A stretch of DNA of 64,000 nucleotides. It comes from Tepidiformaceae bacterium. GTDB taxonomy: Bacteria; Chloroflexota; Dehalococcoidia; Tepidiformales; Tepidiformaceae. Position numbers and translations under genes: made by a program. The stretch is from the NCBI GenBank assembly GCA_958295975.1, contig OY282446.1:62001-126000 (forward strand), read 5' to 3'. Below are positions 44,219 to 54,340 of the stretch, piece by piece (the first letter of the stretch is position 1; the number at the start of each line of letters is the position of its first letter). Under the pieces are notes generated by a model. That model did not search any database. It was not told the origin of the DNA and saw only the letters and a program-made list of their open reading frames with translations.

Positions 44219-47200
44219 CTACTCCGTGAGCCGCCGGTAGAGGGCGGGCAGGCGGCGCGGCAGCGACTCGATGTCGCCCACCACCTCGTAGCCCATGTCC
44301 TCGCACATCGTCTTCAGGTAGTCGTGGCCGGCGCGGTCGACGGTGAGGGCGAAGGGCGTGATGCCCTCGCGCCTGGCCTCGTTCAGCGCCTGCCGGGTGT
44401 CGTGGATGGCGTACTCCTTCTCCGTGCGGTCGCGCCCGTAGCCGTGGTCCTGGGGGCGGCCGTCGCTGAGCAGCACGAGGATGCGCACCTTGGCCTCGGT
44501 GGCGGAGAGCTTGTGGATGGCGTGGCGGATGGCGGGGCCCATGCGCGTGGAGCGGATGGGCGTGACCTTGTCGATGCGGCGCTTCGTGGCCTCCCCGAAG
44601 CGCTCCTCGAAGTCCTTGATCACGTAGAACTCGACGTTGTCGCGCCCGTAGCCGCTGAAGCCGTAGATGCCGTAGTCGTCGCCGATCGTCTCCAGCGCCG
44701 TGATGAGGAGGACGGTGGCCTCCTTCTCGAGGTCGATGATGCGCTTGGGGGGCGCGGCCAGCTCCTGCCGCCGCTTCGTCACCCACCAGCTGAGGTACTT
44801 GCGCGGATCGTCGCCGGCGTCGTCGTACTGCTGGTCGCGGCGCGCGATCTCCTCGTCCGTGGAGGCCGACATGTCGAGCAGGAAGGCGATGGCCACGTCG
44901 CGCTCCACCTTGTTGCGCCGCCAGTAGATCTTCTCCGTGGGGCTGACGCCGGTGCGGATGTCGATCATCCACTCGATGGCCGGGTCCAGCTCCACGTCCT
45001 CGCCGTCGGAGAGGCGCTTGATCTTGCGGAAGAGCTCGGGCTTCATCAGCTCGAACTGCTTGCGCGTCTGCGAGACGAGGGAGGCGTATTCGCGCAGCGT
45101 CTCCTCGTAGAACTCCTCGCCGCCCTCCTCCAGCGCGGTCTCCTTCACGGCGCACCAGCGGGGCTTGTAGTCCTGCGCGCGGAAATCCCACTCGTCGTAG
45201 TAGTAGGTGGTGACGACGGGGGCGAGCGGCTCCTCGCCCTCGTCCGCGCCCGTGCTCAGGTCGCTCAGGGGCTGGTCGGACTGGGCGTCGGAATCGAGCG
45301 CGGGCGTGCCCGCCTCCTTCAGCAGATTGGAGAGGAACATGCCCGTCGTCTGCTGCAGGTCGCCCTCGAGCAGCGCGTCGAGGTCGATCTCGGCGCTCTT
45401 CTCCAGCAGCTCGCGCAGCTGCTCCTCGGTGAGCTGTTCGGGGGAAATCCGCCCGGCATCGCCCTGCTCGGCGCCGTCGCGCAGCTTCATAAGCAGCTGC
45501 ACGAGTTCGGGCTTGAACTCGCCGCGGAAATCGATCTCCTGGGGGCTTTCGTATTCGCTCTCGCCCTCGGGGGCCTCGCCCAGCTCCATGGGGGGGCCGT
45601 CGCCGCCGAGGCCGCTCAGGTCGAGGTCGAGCGACTGCTCGTCGAATTCGGGCAGGGCGTCCCAGTCGTCCTCGCTCTCGTCGCGTTCGTTGCGGATGCC
45701 GATGGCCAGCCGGTAGAGGCGCAGGGCGGCCTCGGCGGCGTCCTCGGCGGTGGCCCCCGCGGCCGTCAGGCGCTGGAGGATGGCGACGCCGCCGGCCATG
45801 GGTTCGGCGCGGCCGGCGGGCCAGCGCACGGCCCCGGCCCCGTCGAGGCTGACGCGCACGAGGTTCTCCACGAACGCCTGCCGCAGGGGCAGCTCGCTCA
45901 CTTCGGGGCGGCGCGCCAGCTCCTCGCGCTGCATCCGTCCGAGCGGCCCGCGGATGCCCGCGTAGGCGCGCTTGATGGCGGCGTCGATGCGCGCATCCTC
46001 CGCGATCTCGTGCAGGTCGCTGGCCAGCGCGCGGTCGGGGAAGAGGTCGAAGAAGCGCTCGATTTCGGTGGCGGGCCGGGCCTCCCCGCGCTCCGGCAGC
46101 GTGGGGCGCAGGTCCTCGAAGAGGGCGGAGGGGCGCTCGAAGGAGAAGGCGAAGCTCTCGAATTCGAGATGCGCCGCCTGGTGCGTGGCGAACACCTTCA
46201 TGGCGGCGAAGTTCTCGTCCTTGTCGCGGTGCCGCTCCATCACCTCGGGCAGGAAGATGGTGGTGCCTTCCGTGCTGGCGCGCTCCTCGTCCACCCAGCC
46301 AATGCCCTTTTCGGCGAGCACGGCGGCGGCGTGGATGCTGATGTCGCGCCCCGTCAGCGCCTTCGCGTAGAGGCGCAGCACCTCGCCCACGCGGGCGAGC
46401 TCGACGCGCGCCGAGAGCGTGTCCAGCACCTCCTCGCCGCGGCTGGACTGCAGGCGGAAGTAGGCCTCGCCGCCCTCGCGACTGGCGGCGAGGATGCCCA
46501 GCCCCGCCGCCTGCCAAGCGGGCAGCTCGTCGATGCGCACCTTCTCCAGCACGGCGGGGGAGTTGCCGATGAAGTCCATGGCGGCGTAGGCGGAATGGGG
46601 GGCCAGCTGCTCGGCCAGCTCGATGACCGGCCCGTGGGCGTCGGGCTCGACCTCGCCGAGGGCCGCGGCCCCGTCCTCGAAGTACTGGAAGGCGGAGCGG
46701 CTGTGGTCGCGCGCCACGCGCGCCGCCAGCAGCAGGTAGCGTTCGCGCACGGGCGCGTGCACGCGCTGCAGCAGGGCGACGCCGCGGTCAAAATAGAGGC
46801 GCGAATCGGCCCAGCTCGACTGCGCCAGCTCCACGCCGAAGGTGAGGAAGGGCGCGCGGTCGGCCCCGTCGAGGCGGCCCAGCACCTCCGGCGCGGAGGC
46901 GAGGCAGGCGGCGGCCAGCTCGTAGGAGTGGCGCGCCAGCTCGTCGAGGAAGAGCGTCAGCCGCCCCGCCTGGCTCATGCGGATGGCGGCGAACAGCTCC
47001 GGCCCGGCGTCGTAGAACTGCGCCGCCAGCGAGGAGCTCTTCCAGTTGCCCTTGTAGAGGCGGCGGCCGAGGTCGGCCCACTGCGCGAGGTGGTTGGGGC
47101 CGACGAGCGCCAGCGTTTCGGGCGCGCTGCGCAGGAAGGAGACGGCCAGGGGGGCGGACTGCTCGGTGAGGGAGGCGGCCTCGCCCGCCAGCTGCTCCCA

Positions 47201-47443
47201 GGTCTCCCACGGGGCCGCCTCGGGGATGCGCGGTCCGGCGCGGAAGTACTCCGCCGCCGATTCCCAGGAGCGCAGGCTGACGGCCATGAGGTCGAGGCCG
47301 CCGCGCGACCAGTTCTCCAGGCGCGTGGGCGTGAGCCGCGCCTCAAGCGCGCGCAGGCCCGCCTCGTAGGCCTCCAGCAGGGGCTCGGGGAAGCCCTCGA
47401 AGCGCTCGCGGTTGCGCGCCGCCAGTTCGGCCGCGACGCTCAT
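44219..47443 (-). CDS. VWA-domain protein of the NorD/CbbO type
   Basis: 1074 residues. The C-terminal about 230 residues are a von Willebrand A domain with an intact metal site: [12 protein letters not shown] (DxSxS), the [14 protein letters not shown] threonine and [10 protein letters not shown]. Upstream there is an acidic region (about 585-740) and a long helical N-terminal part (1-580), larger than in the average NorD/CbbO. Such proteins work with a MoxR-type AAA+ ATPase to activate or insert metal into partner enzymes (rubisco, nitric oxide reductase). No such partner is next to it. It starts in the stop of the AAA gene (4-base overlap). Confidence 0.85.
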   Translation of the reverse strand: MSVAAELAARNRERFEGFPEPLLEAYEAGLRALEARLTPTRLENWSRGGLDLMAVSLRSWESAAEYFRAGPRIPEAAPWETWEQLAGEAASLTEQSAPLAVSFLRSAPETLALVGPNHLAQWADLGRRLYKGNWKSSSLAAQFYDAGPELFAAIRMSQAGRLTLFLDELARHSYELAAACLASAPEVLGRLDGADRAPFLTFGVELAQSSWADSRLYFDRGVALLQRVHAPVRERYLLLAARVARDHSRSAFQYFEDGAAALGEVEPDAHGPVIELAEQLAPHSAYAAMDFIGNSPAVLEKVRIDELPAWQAAGLGILAASREGGEAYFRLQSSRGEEVLDTLSARVELARVGEVLRLYAKALTGRDISIHAAAVLAEKGIGWVDEERASTEGTTIFLPEVMERHRDKDENFAAMKVFATHQAAHLEFESFAFSFERPSALFEDLRPTLPERGEARPATEIERFFDLFPDRALASDLHEIAEDARIDAAIKRAYAGIRGPLGRMQREELARRPEVSELPLRQAFVENLVRVSLDGAGAVRWPAGRAEPMAGGVAILQRLTAAGATAEDAAEAALRLYRLAIGIRNERDESEDDWDALPEFDEQSLDLDLSGLGGDGPPMELGEAPEGESEYESPQEIDFRGEFKPELVQLLMKLRDGAEQGDAGRISPEQLTEEQLRELLEKSAEIDLDALLEGDLQQTTGMFLSNLLKEAGTPALDSDAQSDQPLSDLSTGADEGEEPLAPVVTTYYYDEWDFRAQDYKPRWCAVKETALEEGGEEFYEETLREYASLVSQTRKQFELMKPELFRKIKRLSDGEDVELDPAIEWMIDIRTGVSPTEKIYWRRNKVERDVAIAFLLDMSASTDEEIARRDQQYDDAGDDPRKYLSWWVTKRRQELAAPPKRIIDLEKEATVLLITALETIGDDYGIYGFSGYGRDNVEFYVIKDFEERFGEATKRRIDKVTPIRSTRMGPAIRHAIHKLSATEAKVRILVLLSDGRPQDHGYGRDRTEKEYAIHDTRQALNEARREGITPFALTVDRAGHDYLKTMCEDMGYEVVGDIESLPRRLPALYRRLTE

Positions 47444-48348
47444 TCGAAGATCGAGGTCACGACCTCTTCGATGCTGCGCTGAACATCGAGATCGTCGGTG
47501 AGCGCCCAGGTGACGGCCACCTGGGCGGCGCGGCGCGGCGCGATGCCGCGCTCGATGAGGCGTCCGGCGTAGATCAGCAGGCGCGTGCTCACGCCCTCGC
47601 CGAGGCCGTGCTCCTTCAGGTTCCGCACCTTCTCGCCCAGCTTGGCCAGCTCGATGGAGACGGCCATGTCGACGCCCGATTCGTGGGTGATGATCTCCGC
47701 CTCCTGCTCGCGCGAGGGATAGGTGAACTCGACCGAGATGAAGCGCTGGCGGGTCGAGTGCTTGAGGTCCTTGAGGGCGCTCTGGTAGCCCGGGTTGTAG
47801 GAGATGACGAGCAGGAAGCCGTCCGCCGCCTCCACCACCTGCCCCAGCTTCTCAATGGGCAGCAGGCGGCGGTAGTCGGTGAGCGGGTGGATGAGCACGG
47901 TCGTGTCCTTGCGCGCCTCCACCACCTCGTCGAGGTAGCAGATGGCGCCGTGCTTGACCGCGCGCGTGAGCGGGCCGTCGATCCAGCGCGTGCCGTCGGT
48001 GTCCAGCAGGTAGCGCCCCACGAGGTCGCTGGCGGTGAGGTCCTCGTGGCAGGCGACGGTGACGAAGGGGCGGGGGCCGGCCTCGCCGGGGCCGTCGCCG
48101 CCCTGCGAGATGCGCGTCACGGGCTGGCCGAGGCGGTAGGACATGTACTCGACGAAGCGCGTCTTGCCGCAGCCCGTGGGGCCCTTGAGGAGCACGGGGA
48201 TGCGCTGCCGGAAGGCGGCCTCGAAGAGCTCGATCTCGTCCCCCAGGGGCAGGTAGTAGGGCTCCTCGCGGACGGTGAACTCCTCGGCGGCGAGCACGAG
48301 CCCGCCGGGCGCGGTGGGAACGCTCGGGGCGATGGATGCTTCAGCCAA
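47440..48348 (-). CDS. MoxR-family AAA+ ATPase of the NorQ/CbbQ type
   Basis: 302 residues. Walker [39 protein letters not shown], Walker [21 protein letters not shown], then a sensor region [16 protein letters not shown] typical of CbbQ/NorQ/NirQ. The protein and the VWA protein downstream form a chaperone pair that remodels a metalloenzyme. It overlaps the VWA gene by 4 bases and the end of coaE by 8. The target enzyme is not known. Confidence 0.9.
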   Translation of the reverse strand: MAEASIAPSVPTAPGGLVLAAEEFTVREEPYYLPLGDEIELFEAAFRQRIPVLLKGPTGCGKTRFVEYMSYRLGQPVTRISQGGDGPGEAGPRPFVTVACHEDLTASDLVGRYLLDTDGTRWIDGPLTRAVKHGAICYLDEVVEARKDTTVLIHPLTDYRRLLPIEKLGQVVEAADGFLLVISYNPGYQSALKDLKHSTRQRFISVEFTYPSREQEAEIITHESGVDMAVSIELAKLGEKVRNLKEHGLGEGVSTRLLIYAGRLIERGIAPRRAAQVAVTWALTDDLDVQRSIEEVVTSIFE

Positions 48349-48964
48349 TCGTCTGCCTCTCCGTGGCGGTGCGCTCGCGGAGCGCGTCCCAGGCGGCGCG
48401 CACGCGCTCCGCGAGCTCCTCGCGCGTGCCGTCGTTCTCGATGACCACGGAGGCGGCGGCGGCGCGCTCCGCGTTGGAAAGCTGGGAAGCGATGCGGGCG
48501 CGGGCCGCCGCCTCGTCCAGCCCGTTGCGCTCGGCGAGGCGCGCCACCACGGCGTCGGGTGCGGCGGCGGTCACCCAGATCTCGTCCACCAGATCCCCCC
48601 AGCCCGCCTCCAGCAGGACGGCGGCCTCAAGCACGGCCAGGCGCGTGCCCGCCACCTCCAGCGCCGACAGCTCTTCGGAGGCGAGGGCGCGGATGCCCGG
48701 CCACACGATGTCCGTGAGCCGCGTCATCTCCTCCGGCTTGCCGAACACCTTCCCGCCCAGCGCGCGCCGGTCGATGGTTCCATCCTCCGCCACGACGTCG
48801 TCTCCGAAGGCGGCGACGACGGCGGCGAAGGTGGCGGCGCCCGGCTCGTAGGTGCGGTGGCCGAGGAGGTCGGCGTCGATCACGGGCACGCCGCGCTCGC
48901 GGAAAAACTCCGCGACGGTCGATTTGCCGCTGGCGATGCCGCCAGTGAGGCCGATGGTGTGCAC
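48341..48964 (-). CDS. coaE: Dephospho-CoA kinase
   Basis: 207 residues; last step of CoA synthesis. P-loop [18 protein letters not shown] at the N terminus, [15 protein letters not shown], and [11 protein letters not shown], then [11 protein letters not shown] and [22 protein letters not shown] at 48964 is used because the P-loop begins right after and GGAGCGAG is upstream. A TATCCT box on the minus strand lies upstream. The 48-residue longer frame to 49108 has only basic low-complexity residues. Confidence 0.92.
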   Translation of the reverse strand: MHTIGLTGGIASGKSTVAEFFRERGVPVIDADLLGHRTYEPGAATFAAVVAAFGDDVVAEDGTIDRRALGGKVFGKPEEMTRLTDIVWPGIRALASEELSALEVAGTRLAVLEAAVLLEAGWGDLVDEIWVTAAAPDAVVARLAERNGLDEAAARARIASQLSNAERAAAASVVIENDGTREELAERVRAAWDALRERTATERQTIG

Positions 48965-49098
48965 GCGCTCGCTCCGTTCGTGGCGTCCATGAGGATACGG
49001 GGCGCGGGCGCGGCTGGGCAAACGGGCGCGGCGCGCGACGGCGTTCCCGCTCGCATCACGGGCGGCGGGGGCGTAGGCTGGCGGGAGAAGAGCACCGC

Positions 49099-49257
49099 AT
49101 GGCCGCACCCCCGCATAGTGAGATGCGAACGGAGATGGCTCAGATGCGGACGGAGATGGCTCAGATGCGAGCCGACCTCATGCGCATGATGTGGCTTCAG
49201 GCCATCGGCATCACTGGCGTGCTGGGGACGCTGGTGGCCCTGTTCAACCTGCTGTAG
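49099..49257 (+). CDS. Very small coiled-coil membrane protein (52 residues)
   Basis: ATG at 49099 with GGGAGAAGAG upstream. The 52-residue product begins MAAPPHSE, then has heptad-like tandem MRTEMAQ MRTEMAQ MRADLM repeats, and ends in one hydrophobic helix LQAIGITGVLGTLVALFNLL. The layout, a short helix attached to a tail anchor, is typical of small multimerising membrane proteins. It may be a stabiliser or a partner of a larger complex. TAGGCT at 49074 can be a -10. It is too short to be judged by codon use alone, but both signals are good. Confidence 0.6.
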   Translation: MAAPPHSEMRTEMAQMRTEMAQMRADLMRMMWLQAIGITGVLGTLVALFNLL

Positions 49258-49338
49258 CCCTGTAGGCCACGCGCACCTATCGCGCCGTTCTGCTGTACCA
49301 TCGCGGGAACGCCCCGCCGGAAGGGGCGCGGAGCGCGC

Positions 49339-51768
49339 ATGCTTGAATCGACGGAGGCGACGCTGGCGAAGGCGCTGGCGGGCGCGGCGCCCACCGCGGA
49401 GGAGGCGCGCGCCCTCGCCCGCGAGGACGACCTCGCGGCCCTCGCCGGGGCCGCCGCCGCCATGCGCGACCAGGCCCACCGCCGCGTTATCTCGTATTCG
49501 CGCAACTGCTTCATCCCCCTCACGAAGCTCTGTCGCGACGTGTGCCACTACTGCACCTTCGCGCAGCCGCCGCGCCCCGGCGAAGCCGCCTACCTGACGA
49601 TCGACGAGGTGCTGGCGATCGCGCGCGGGGCCGCCGCCGCGGGCTGCACGGAGGCGCTCTTCACGCTGGGCGACAAGCCCGAGCTGCGCTACGAGGCCGC
49701 CCGCCGCGAACTGGCCGCCCTCGGCCACGAGACCACCATCTCCTACCTCGCCGAGGCGGCGGGCGCGGTCGTCGAGGAGACGGGGCTGCTGCCCCACCTG
49801 AACCCGGGCGTCATGACCGCCGCCGACATCGCCCTGCTGCGCGAGGTCTCCGTCTCGCAGGGGATCATGCTGGAGAGCGTCTCGCCGCGCCTGATGGAGA
49901 AGGGCGAGGCGCACCACGGCTCGCCCGACAAGGAGCCCGCCGCCCGCCTGGAGACGATCCGGCTGGCCGGGGAACTGGCCGTGCCCTTCACCTCCGGCAT
50001 CCTCATCGGCATCGGCGAGACGCGGCTGGAGCGCATCGACTCGCTGCTCGCCCTGCGCGCCGCGCACGAGGCGCACGGGCACGTTCAGGAGCTGATCATC
50101 CAGAACTTCCGGGCCAAGCCGGGCACGCGCATGGCGAACGCGCCGGAGCCCGATTTCGACGACCTGCTCTGGACGCTGGCGGTGGCGCGCATCCTCTTCG
50201 GGCCGGAAATGGGCGTGCAGGCGCCCCCCAACCTGATGCCCGATTCCTACGGGCGGCTGGTGGCGGCGGGGCTGAGCGACTGGGGCGGCGTCTCGCCCGT
50301 GACCATCGACCACGTGAACCCCGAGGCCCCGTGGCCGCAGCTGGAGGCGCTGCGCCGCCAGACGGAGGCCGCGGGCCACCACCTCGCCGAGCGCCTCGCC
50401 GTCTACCCCGCCTACGCGCGCGACGGCGGGCGCTGGCAGAGCGCGGCCATGGCCACGCGCGTGCTGCGCGCGATGGACGCGGACGGCTTCGCGCGCGCGG
50501 GCGATTGGGCCCCCGGGGCGGTGCTCGACCCGCCCGCGGACGCCTCCCCGCGCACGCCGCCGGGCGCGTTGCCGCCCGATTCGCCCGTGCCCGCGCTGGC
50601 GGACAAGGCGCGCCGCGGCGAGGAGCTGGCGGAGGCCGATCTGGCCCGCCTGTTCGAGGCCCGCGGCCCCGAATTCGACTACCTGCGCGCCGCCGCCGAC
50701 GAGCTGCGCGCGGAGGTCAGCGGCGACATCGTGCGCTACGTCGTCAACCGCAACATCAACTACACGAACATCTGCTACTTCAAGTGCCAGTTCTGCGCCT
50801 TCTCCAAGGGCAAGCTGAGCGAGAACCTGCGGGGCAAGCCGTACGACCTCGGCATCGACGAGGTGGTGCGCCGCGCACGCGAGGCGTGGGAGCGCGGGGC
50901 CACCGAGGTGTGCATGCAGGGCGGCATCCACCCCGACTACACGGGGGCCACCTACCTGGAGCTGTGCGCGGCGGTGAAGGAGGCACTGCCGGGGATGCAC
51001 GTGCACGCCTTCTCCCCGCTTGAGGTGCACCAGGGAGCGGCCACGCTGGGCGTGCCCGTGCCCGAGTTCCTGGGGCGGCTGCGGGAGGCGGGGCTGGGCA
51101 CGCTGCCGGGCACCGCCGCCGAGATCCTCGACGACGACATGCGCGCCATCCTTTGCCCCGACAAGCTGAGCGCGGACGAGTGGATCGGCGTGGTGGAGGC
51201 GGCGCACGGGGTCGGGTTCACCACCACCTCCACCATCATGTACGGCCACGTGGACGGGCCCGGGCCGTGGGCGCGGCACCTGCTGCGCCTGCGCCGCCTG
51301 CAGGAGCGCACGGGCGGCATCAGCGAGTTCGTGCCCCTGCCCTTCGTGCACATGGACGCGCCGCTCTACCTGAAGGGGCGCGCGCGCCGCGGCCCCACCT
51401 GGCGCGAGGCCATCCTCATGCACGCCGTGGCGCGGCTGGCCCTCCATCCCCTCATTCCCAACATCCAGGTCTCGTGGGTGAAGATGGGCGCGGAGGGCTC
51501 GAAGGCGTGCCTGCGGGCGGGGGCGAACGACATGGGCGGCACGCTCATGAACGAGAGCATCAGCCGCGCCGCCGGGGCCAGCCACGGGCAGGAGATGCCC
51601 CCCGAGGCCATGGACGCGCTCATCGCGGGCATGGGGCGCATCCCCCGCCAGCGCACGACCCTCTACGGCGCGCCGCCGCCGGAGCGCACCGGCGCCTCCT
51701 ACGGCGCGGACGAGCTCACGCCCATCGTGCTCACGCCCGCGAAGAAGTACGCGCGCGTCGCCCGCTAG
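49339..51768 (+). CDS. fbiC: Bifunctional FO synthase (CofG-CofH fusion)
   Basis: 809 residues; two radical-SAM enzymes in one chain that make the deazaflavin FO of coenzyme F420. The CofG half has NCFIPLTKLCRDVCHYC, with CxxxCxxC; GITLGDKPE-like segments and ISYLAEAAGAVVEETG follow. The CofH half has NINYTNICYFKCQFCAF (CxxxCxxC) and MQGGIHPDYTGATYLELC. Both cluster motifs are intact. Fused FbiC is seen in actinobacteria and in some Chloroflexota. GGAAGGGGCGCGGAG precedes the ATG, and TACCAT is a possible -10. Its 3' end, KYARVAR-stop, is repeated at 53400. Confidence 0.95.
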   Translation: MLESTEATLAKALAGAAPTAEEARALAREDDLAALAGAAAAMRDQAHRRVISYSRNCFIPLTKLCRDVCHYCTFAQPPRPGEAAYLTIDEVLAIARGAAAAGCTEALFTLGDKPELRYEAARRELAALGHETTISYLAEAAGAVVEETGLLPHLNPGVMTAADIALLREVSVSQGIMLESVSPRLMEKGEAHHGSPDKEPAARLETIRLAGELAVPFTSGILIGIGETRLERIDSLLALRAAHEAHGHVQELIIQNFRAKPGTRMANAPEPDFDDLLWTLAVARILFGPEMGVQAPPNLMPDSYGRLVAAGLSDWGGVSPVTIDHVNPEAPWPQLEALRRQTEAAGHHLAERLAVYPAYARDGGRWQSAAMATRVLRAMDADGFARAGDWAPGAVLDPPADASPRTPPGALPPDSPVPALADKARRGEELAEADLARLFEARGPEFDYLRAAADELRAEVSGDIVRYVVNRNINYTNICYFKCQFCAFSKGKLSENLRGKPYDLGIDEVVRRAREAWERGATEVCMQGGIHPDYTGATYLELCAAVKEALPGMHVHAFSPLEVHQGAATLGVPVPEFLGRLREAGLGTLPGTAAEILDDDMRAILCPDKLSADEWIGVVEAAHGVGFTTTSTIMYGHVDGPGPWARHLLRLRRLQERTGGISEFVPLPFVHMDAPLYLKGRARRGPTWREAILMHAVARLALHPLIPNIQVSWVKMGAEGSKACLRAGANDMGGTLMNESISRAAGASHGQEMPPEAMDALIAGMGRIPRQRTTLYGAPPPERTGASYGADELTPIVLTPAKKYARVAR

Positions 51769-51802
51769 CCGCCCGGTTCCCACGAGACGACGCCCAGCGC
51801 CC
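51744..51802. repeat. Left 59-bp direct repeat
   Basis: Identical to 53400-53458 except at one base (G at 51771, T at 53427), at a constant offset of 1656. It contains the last codons and stop of fbiC and, in reverse, the final codons of a methyltransferase. Confidence 0.95.
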
Positions 51803-53399
51803 GCTAGGAGAAAGTTTTCTCAATGAGTTCAAGCTCATTCACGATCATCAAGCACATGTGGCGAAAATGATCGGCGGGCGAATCGTGCCCACCAAGGGCA
51901 TCACGCCAGAGTCTTTCGCCTTCTTTACCTCCAGCATGTGCAGCCACAGTACTCCGTATTCTCTGAACCATTTTCAATGCGGCAAGATCGTTACCCGTAA
52001 GACGGGACAGTAATGCCAAGCTTCGCCAAGACGTATCATAATTGAGTTCTCGATCATCCATAGCACTGCGAATGTATTTGGTTTGAAAACCAGCACTCAC
52101 AAGTTCAGACAGATTCTGAAATTCCTGTGCCCAGTCTTTTCGACTTGAAGTGTAGGGAATGTTAACAGATTTCAGCAATCGAGGATCATTTTTCCACCAC
52201 GGAACACTGGATTCATACCATCGAGTGATAATAGAAAGAAGATGTTCAAGTTCATCAGGATCAGGAAACTGTGCCTTAAAATCAGTTTTCCAAGCTCGTG
52301 CAGAAATTCCTGCTCTCGGTTCCTCATTAAAACTCTTCCAGTATTCTTGTTCTCTATGAGGCAGCATTCTGAGATCGCATAGATAAGCGTGGACTTGACC
52401 AGCATCATTGACATCATAGCTCCTGAGATACCATCCACCACGGCAGGATATCATTCCTCCATCAATAGAATACTTCTCATCATCTGCCTTGTATTTATGC
52501 AGAACTTCTGGGTTGAAAAAGATGGGTTCCAATCTAAATTGTGCAACTGTACCACTAAGACCCCGGAAATCAACAGGGCTCTGCACAGATCCGTAGTCAT
52601 TTTCAAAAATCGATTGATGTGCATCTTCTTTGGTAACACTAGGAAAGATCACTTGCGCTCCTCGCGTAATGGAGACTCCATCAGCAGTGTAGATGTCTTG
52701 GCAATAAAAAAGGGAATCACCCTCAACGTGCTCCGACCTTTCTGCCGACATATTTCCCAGTGAAATTTTATTGAACAATTTGAAATCAAAGACACGGATA
52801 AGCACTGAGTTATTTGCAGCCAGATACTGTTCCAAGGGAGTTATCAATGCGGATGCGATGTCAGGCTGGGTTTGGAATGAAATGACTTGTTCAACATCAC
52901 CTATCTTGTCGTACCGACAATAGGAATTCTGATCTTCAAACCAGTATATGTCAGAAAGGTGGGCATATTCTTGAAGAACTTCCAGGTAGGTTTTTTCTTT
53001 ATATTCCCGTGCATAGACCAAGGGCTTAGAGTCGCTAAGCGCCTCACACGACCAGTCAAATTTTTTGGAAATTGCGAGTTTTTTAGAATCATCCACATAG
53101 TACGCAGACCTCATCGAGTACAAACTTTCGTCCCACTGCAACAGATTTTCGATATCAATGGGATTGACGCGAGATTCATCAACAATCAGAGAATACACAA
53201 GCGAGTGGCGCGTCAGCGCATGAACGAGAATTTCTTTCTGCTGGTCGTGACTACGGAGCAGGTCCAGATGCTGACTGGCGTTGAGCCACTCCCGATAGGC
53301 CTCGCCTGCGTCAGGCCGGGTGTCAGCTTCACGGAGCTGCCGGACCAACTGCCTGTGCTCGAAACTCGTCATGCTCCCCTGCCCGAGGACAGTCTAGCA
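51803..53399 (-). mobile_element. Single-gene AT-rich element between 59-bp direct repeats
   Basis: A 1,597-bp unit holds only one gene (51804-53372) and its promoter, TAGACT on the minus strand at 53391-53396. The gene's stop is two bases inside the left edge. No transposase, integrase or terminal inverted repeat is visible apart from a shared GCTAG at the ends. The unit is clearly richer in A and T than its flanks. Deleting it by recombination between repeats would leave fbiC and the methyltransferase tail to tail with stops overlapping at CTAG. Confidence 0.7.
51804..53372 (-). CDS. Unknown protein carried by the repeat-flanked element
   Basis: 522 residues, no family recognised, no signal peptide and no membrane helix. 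It is rich in aromatic and acidic residues with a few notable segments: WFEDQNSYCRYDKIGD, GGMISCRGGWYLRSYDV, WYESSVPWWKNDPR and MDDRELNYDTSWRSLALL. The first about 55 codons are GC-rich and the middle is AT-rich. AGGGGAGC precedes the ATG and TAGACT upstream is a -10. The gene starts after the right repeat and stops at the left one. It could be a defence or effector protein, but I see no motif that shows this. Confidence 0.75.
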   Translation of the reverse strand: MTSFEHRQLVRQLREADTRPDAGEAYREWLNASQHLDLLRSHDQQKEILVHALTRHSLVYSLIVDESRVNPIDIENLLQWDESLYSMRSAYYVDDSKKLAISKKFDWSCEALSDSKPLVYAREYKEKTYLEVLQEYAHLSDIYWFEDQNSYCRYDKIGDVEQVISFQTQPDIASALITPLEQYLAANNSVLIRVFDFKLFNKISLGNMSAERSEHVEGDSLFYCQDIYTADGVSITRGAQVIFPSVTKEDAHQSIFENDYGSVQSPVDFRGLSGTVAQFRLEPIFFNPEVLHKYKADDEKYSIDGGMISCRGGWYLRSYDVNDAGQVHAYLCDLRMLPHREQEYWKSFNEEPRAGISARAWKTDFKAQFPDPDELEHLLSIITRWYESSVPWWKNDPRLLKSVNIPYTSSRKDWAQEFQNLSELVSAGFQTKYIRSAMDDRELNYDTSWRSLALLSRLTGNDLAALKMVQRIRSTVAAHAGGKEGERLWRDALGGHDSPADHFRHMCLMIVNELELIEKTFS

Positions 53400-53458
53400 G
53401 AAGTACGCGCGCGTCGCCCGCTAGCCTCCCGGTTCCCACGAGACGACGCCCAGCGCCC
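53400..53458. repeat. Right 59-bp direct repeat
   Basis: Second copy of the 51744 repeat. It includes 21 bases that match the end of fbiC (here non-coding) and the genuine final codons of the methyltransferase. Confidence 0.95.
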
Positions 53459-54251
53459 CCGCATCGCGCCGGAACTCGACGCGCCCGTCCGCGCCGATGC
53501 GCGCGTGGCGCGGCAGCAGCTCGCGCAGGCGCGCCTCCTCGGGGCCGTCCGGCGCGACCCAGAGCTGCTGGCGCAGGAAGCGCAGCGCGTCCTCCACGCC
53601 GTCCCAGCCGGGCGCGGCGGACTCGACGTAGGCCGTCTCGCAGCGCCGTCCGCGCGCCCGCTGCAGGGCGAGGAACTGCGGCAGCGCGGGCAACGGCTCG
53701 CGCGGCTCCCCGTGGATCGCCTCCCAGAAGGGGTCGGCGCGCGACGGCGGCGGACGGCTGAAGAGCACGGCCACGCAGCGCCGCGCCGCCGCCGCTTCCA
53801 TCGCCTCCAGGAAGGGGCCGATGGCCTCGACGTCGTAGCCCACGTGCGCGATCAGGGCCACGTCCGCGGCGGGCGGCTCGGCGCACGGCCAGGCCTCCGC
53901 GACGACGCGCACGTTGGCGACGCCGTGCGCCTCCATGCCCTCGCGCAGCACGGCGCGCATCCCCTCGGAGGGCTCGACCGCGATCACCTCGCGCGCGTGC
54001 AGGGCCAGGGGCAGGGCATAGCGCCCGCCGCCAGCGCCGATGTCGAGCACCGTCTCCTCCGGCCGCACGAGGCCGCGCAGCGCCTCCAGCACGGCGTCGC
54101 CCTCGCGGCGCGGGTCGGCGCGGAACCACGAGGCGATGGGCGCGTAGAAATCGCCGCCGTCGGGCAGGGTGCGGCGGCGACGCTCCGCCTGTTCGCGGTT
54201 GCGGCGCACCCGCGCGGCCCAGTCCGCCAGCACCTCCGTCGCGTCGCCCAT
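53421..54251 (-). CDS. Class I SAM-dependent methyltransferase
   Basis: 276 residues. Motif I VLDIGAGGGRYALPLAL at about 70, acidic end of strand 2 VIAVEPSEGM, then ALIAHVGYDV, LFSRPPPSRADPFW. The substrate is unknown. Its last 12 codons lie in the right 59-bp repeat, and a second copy of those codons lies at the left repeat. Before the element arrived, its stop overlapped that of fbiC (CTAG). Confidence 0.85.
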   Translation of the reverse strand: MGDATEVLADWAARVRRNREQAERRRRTLPDGGDFYAPIASWFRADPRREGDAVLEALRGLVRPEETVLDIGAGGGRYALPLALHAREVIAVEPSEGMRAVLREGMEAHGVANVRVVAEAWPCAEPPAADVALIAHVGYDVEAIGPFLEAMEAAAARRCVAVLFSRPPPSRADPFWEAIHGEPREPLPALPQFLALQRARGRRCETAYVESAAPGWDGVEDALRFLRQQLWVAPDGPEEARLRELLPRHARIGADGRVEFRRDAGALGVVSWEPGG

Positions 54252-54340
54252 GCCCGCCAGTCTGCCCCACCGGCGCGGCGAGCGCAGCGCCCCATCGTGT
54301 AGGCTGGGCGCATCAACCCCGCGCGGGAACGAGGCAGGCC

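Noticed and set aside
51803-53399. Ordinary insertion sequence
   Set aside because: No transposase, no long terminal inverted repeats, and the flanking repeat is much longer than target duplications of known insertion sequences.
51744-53458. The 59-bp repeats as integron attC (59-base element) sites
   Set aside because: The lengths agree by chance only. No core-site consensus or inverted-arm layout is visible, and the repeat is explained fully by fbiC and methyltransferase coding DNA.
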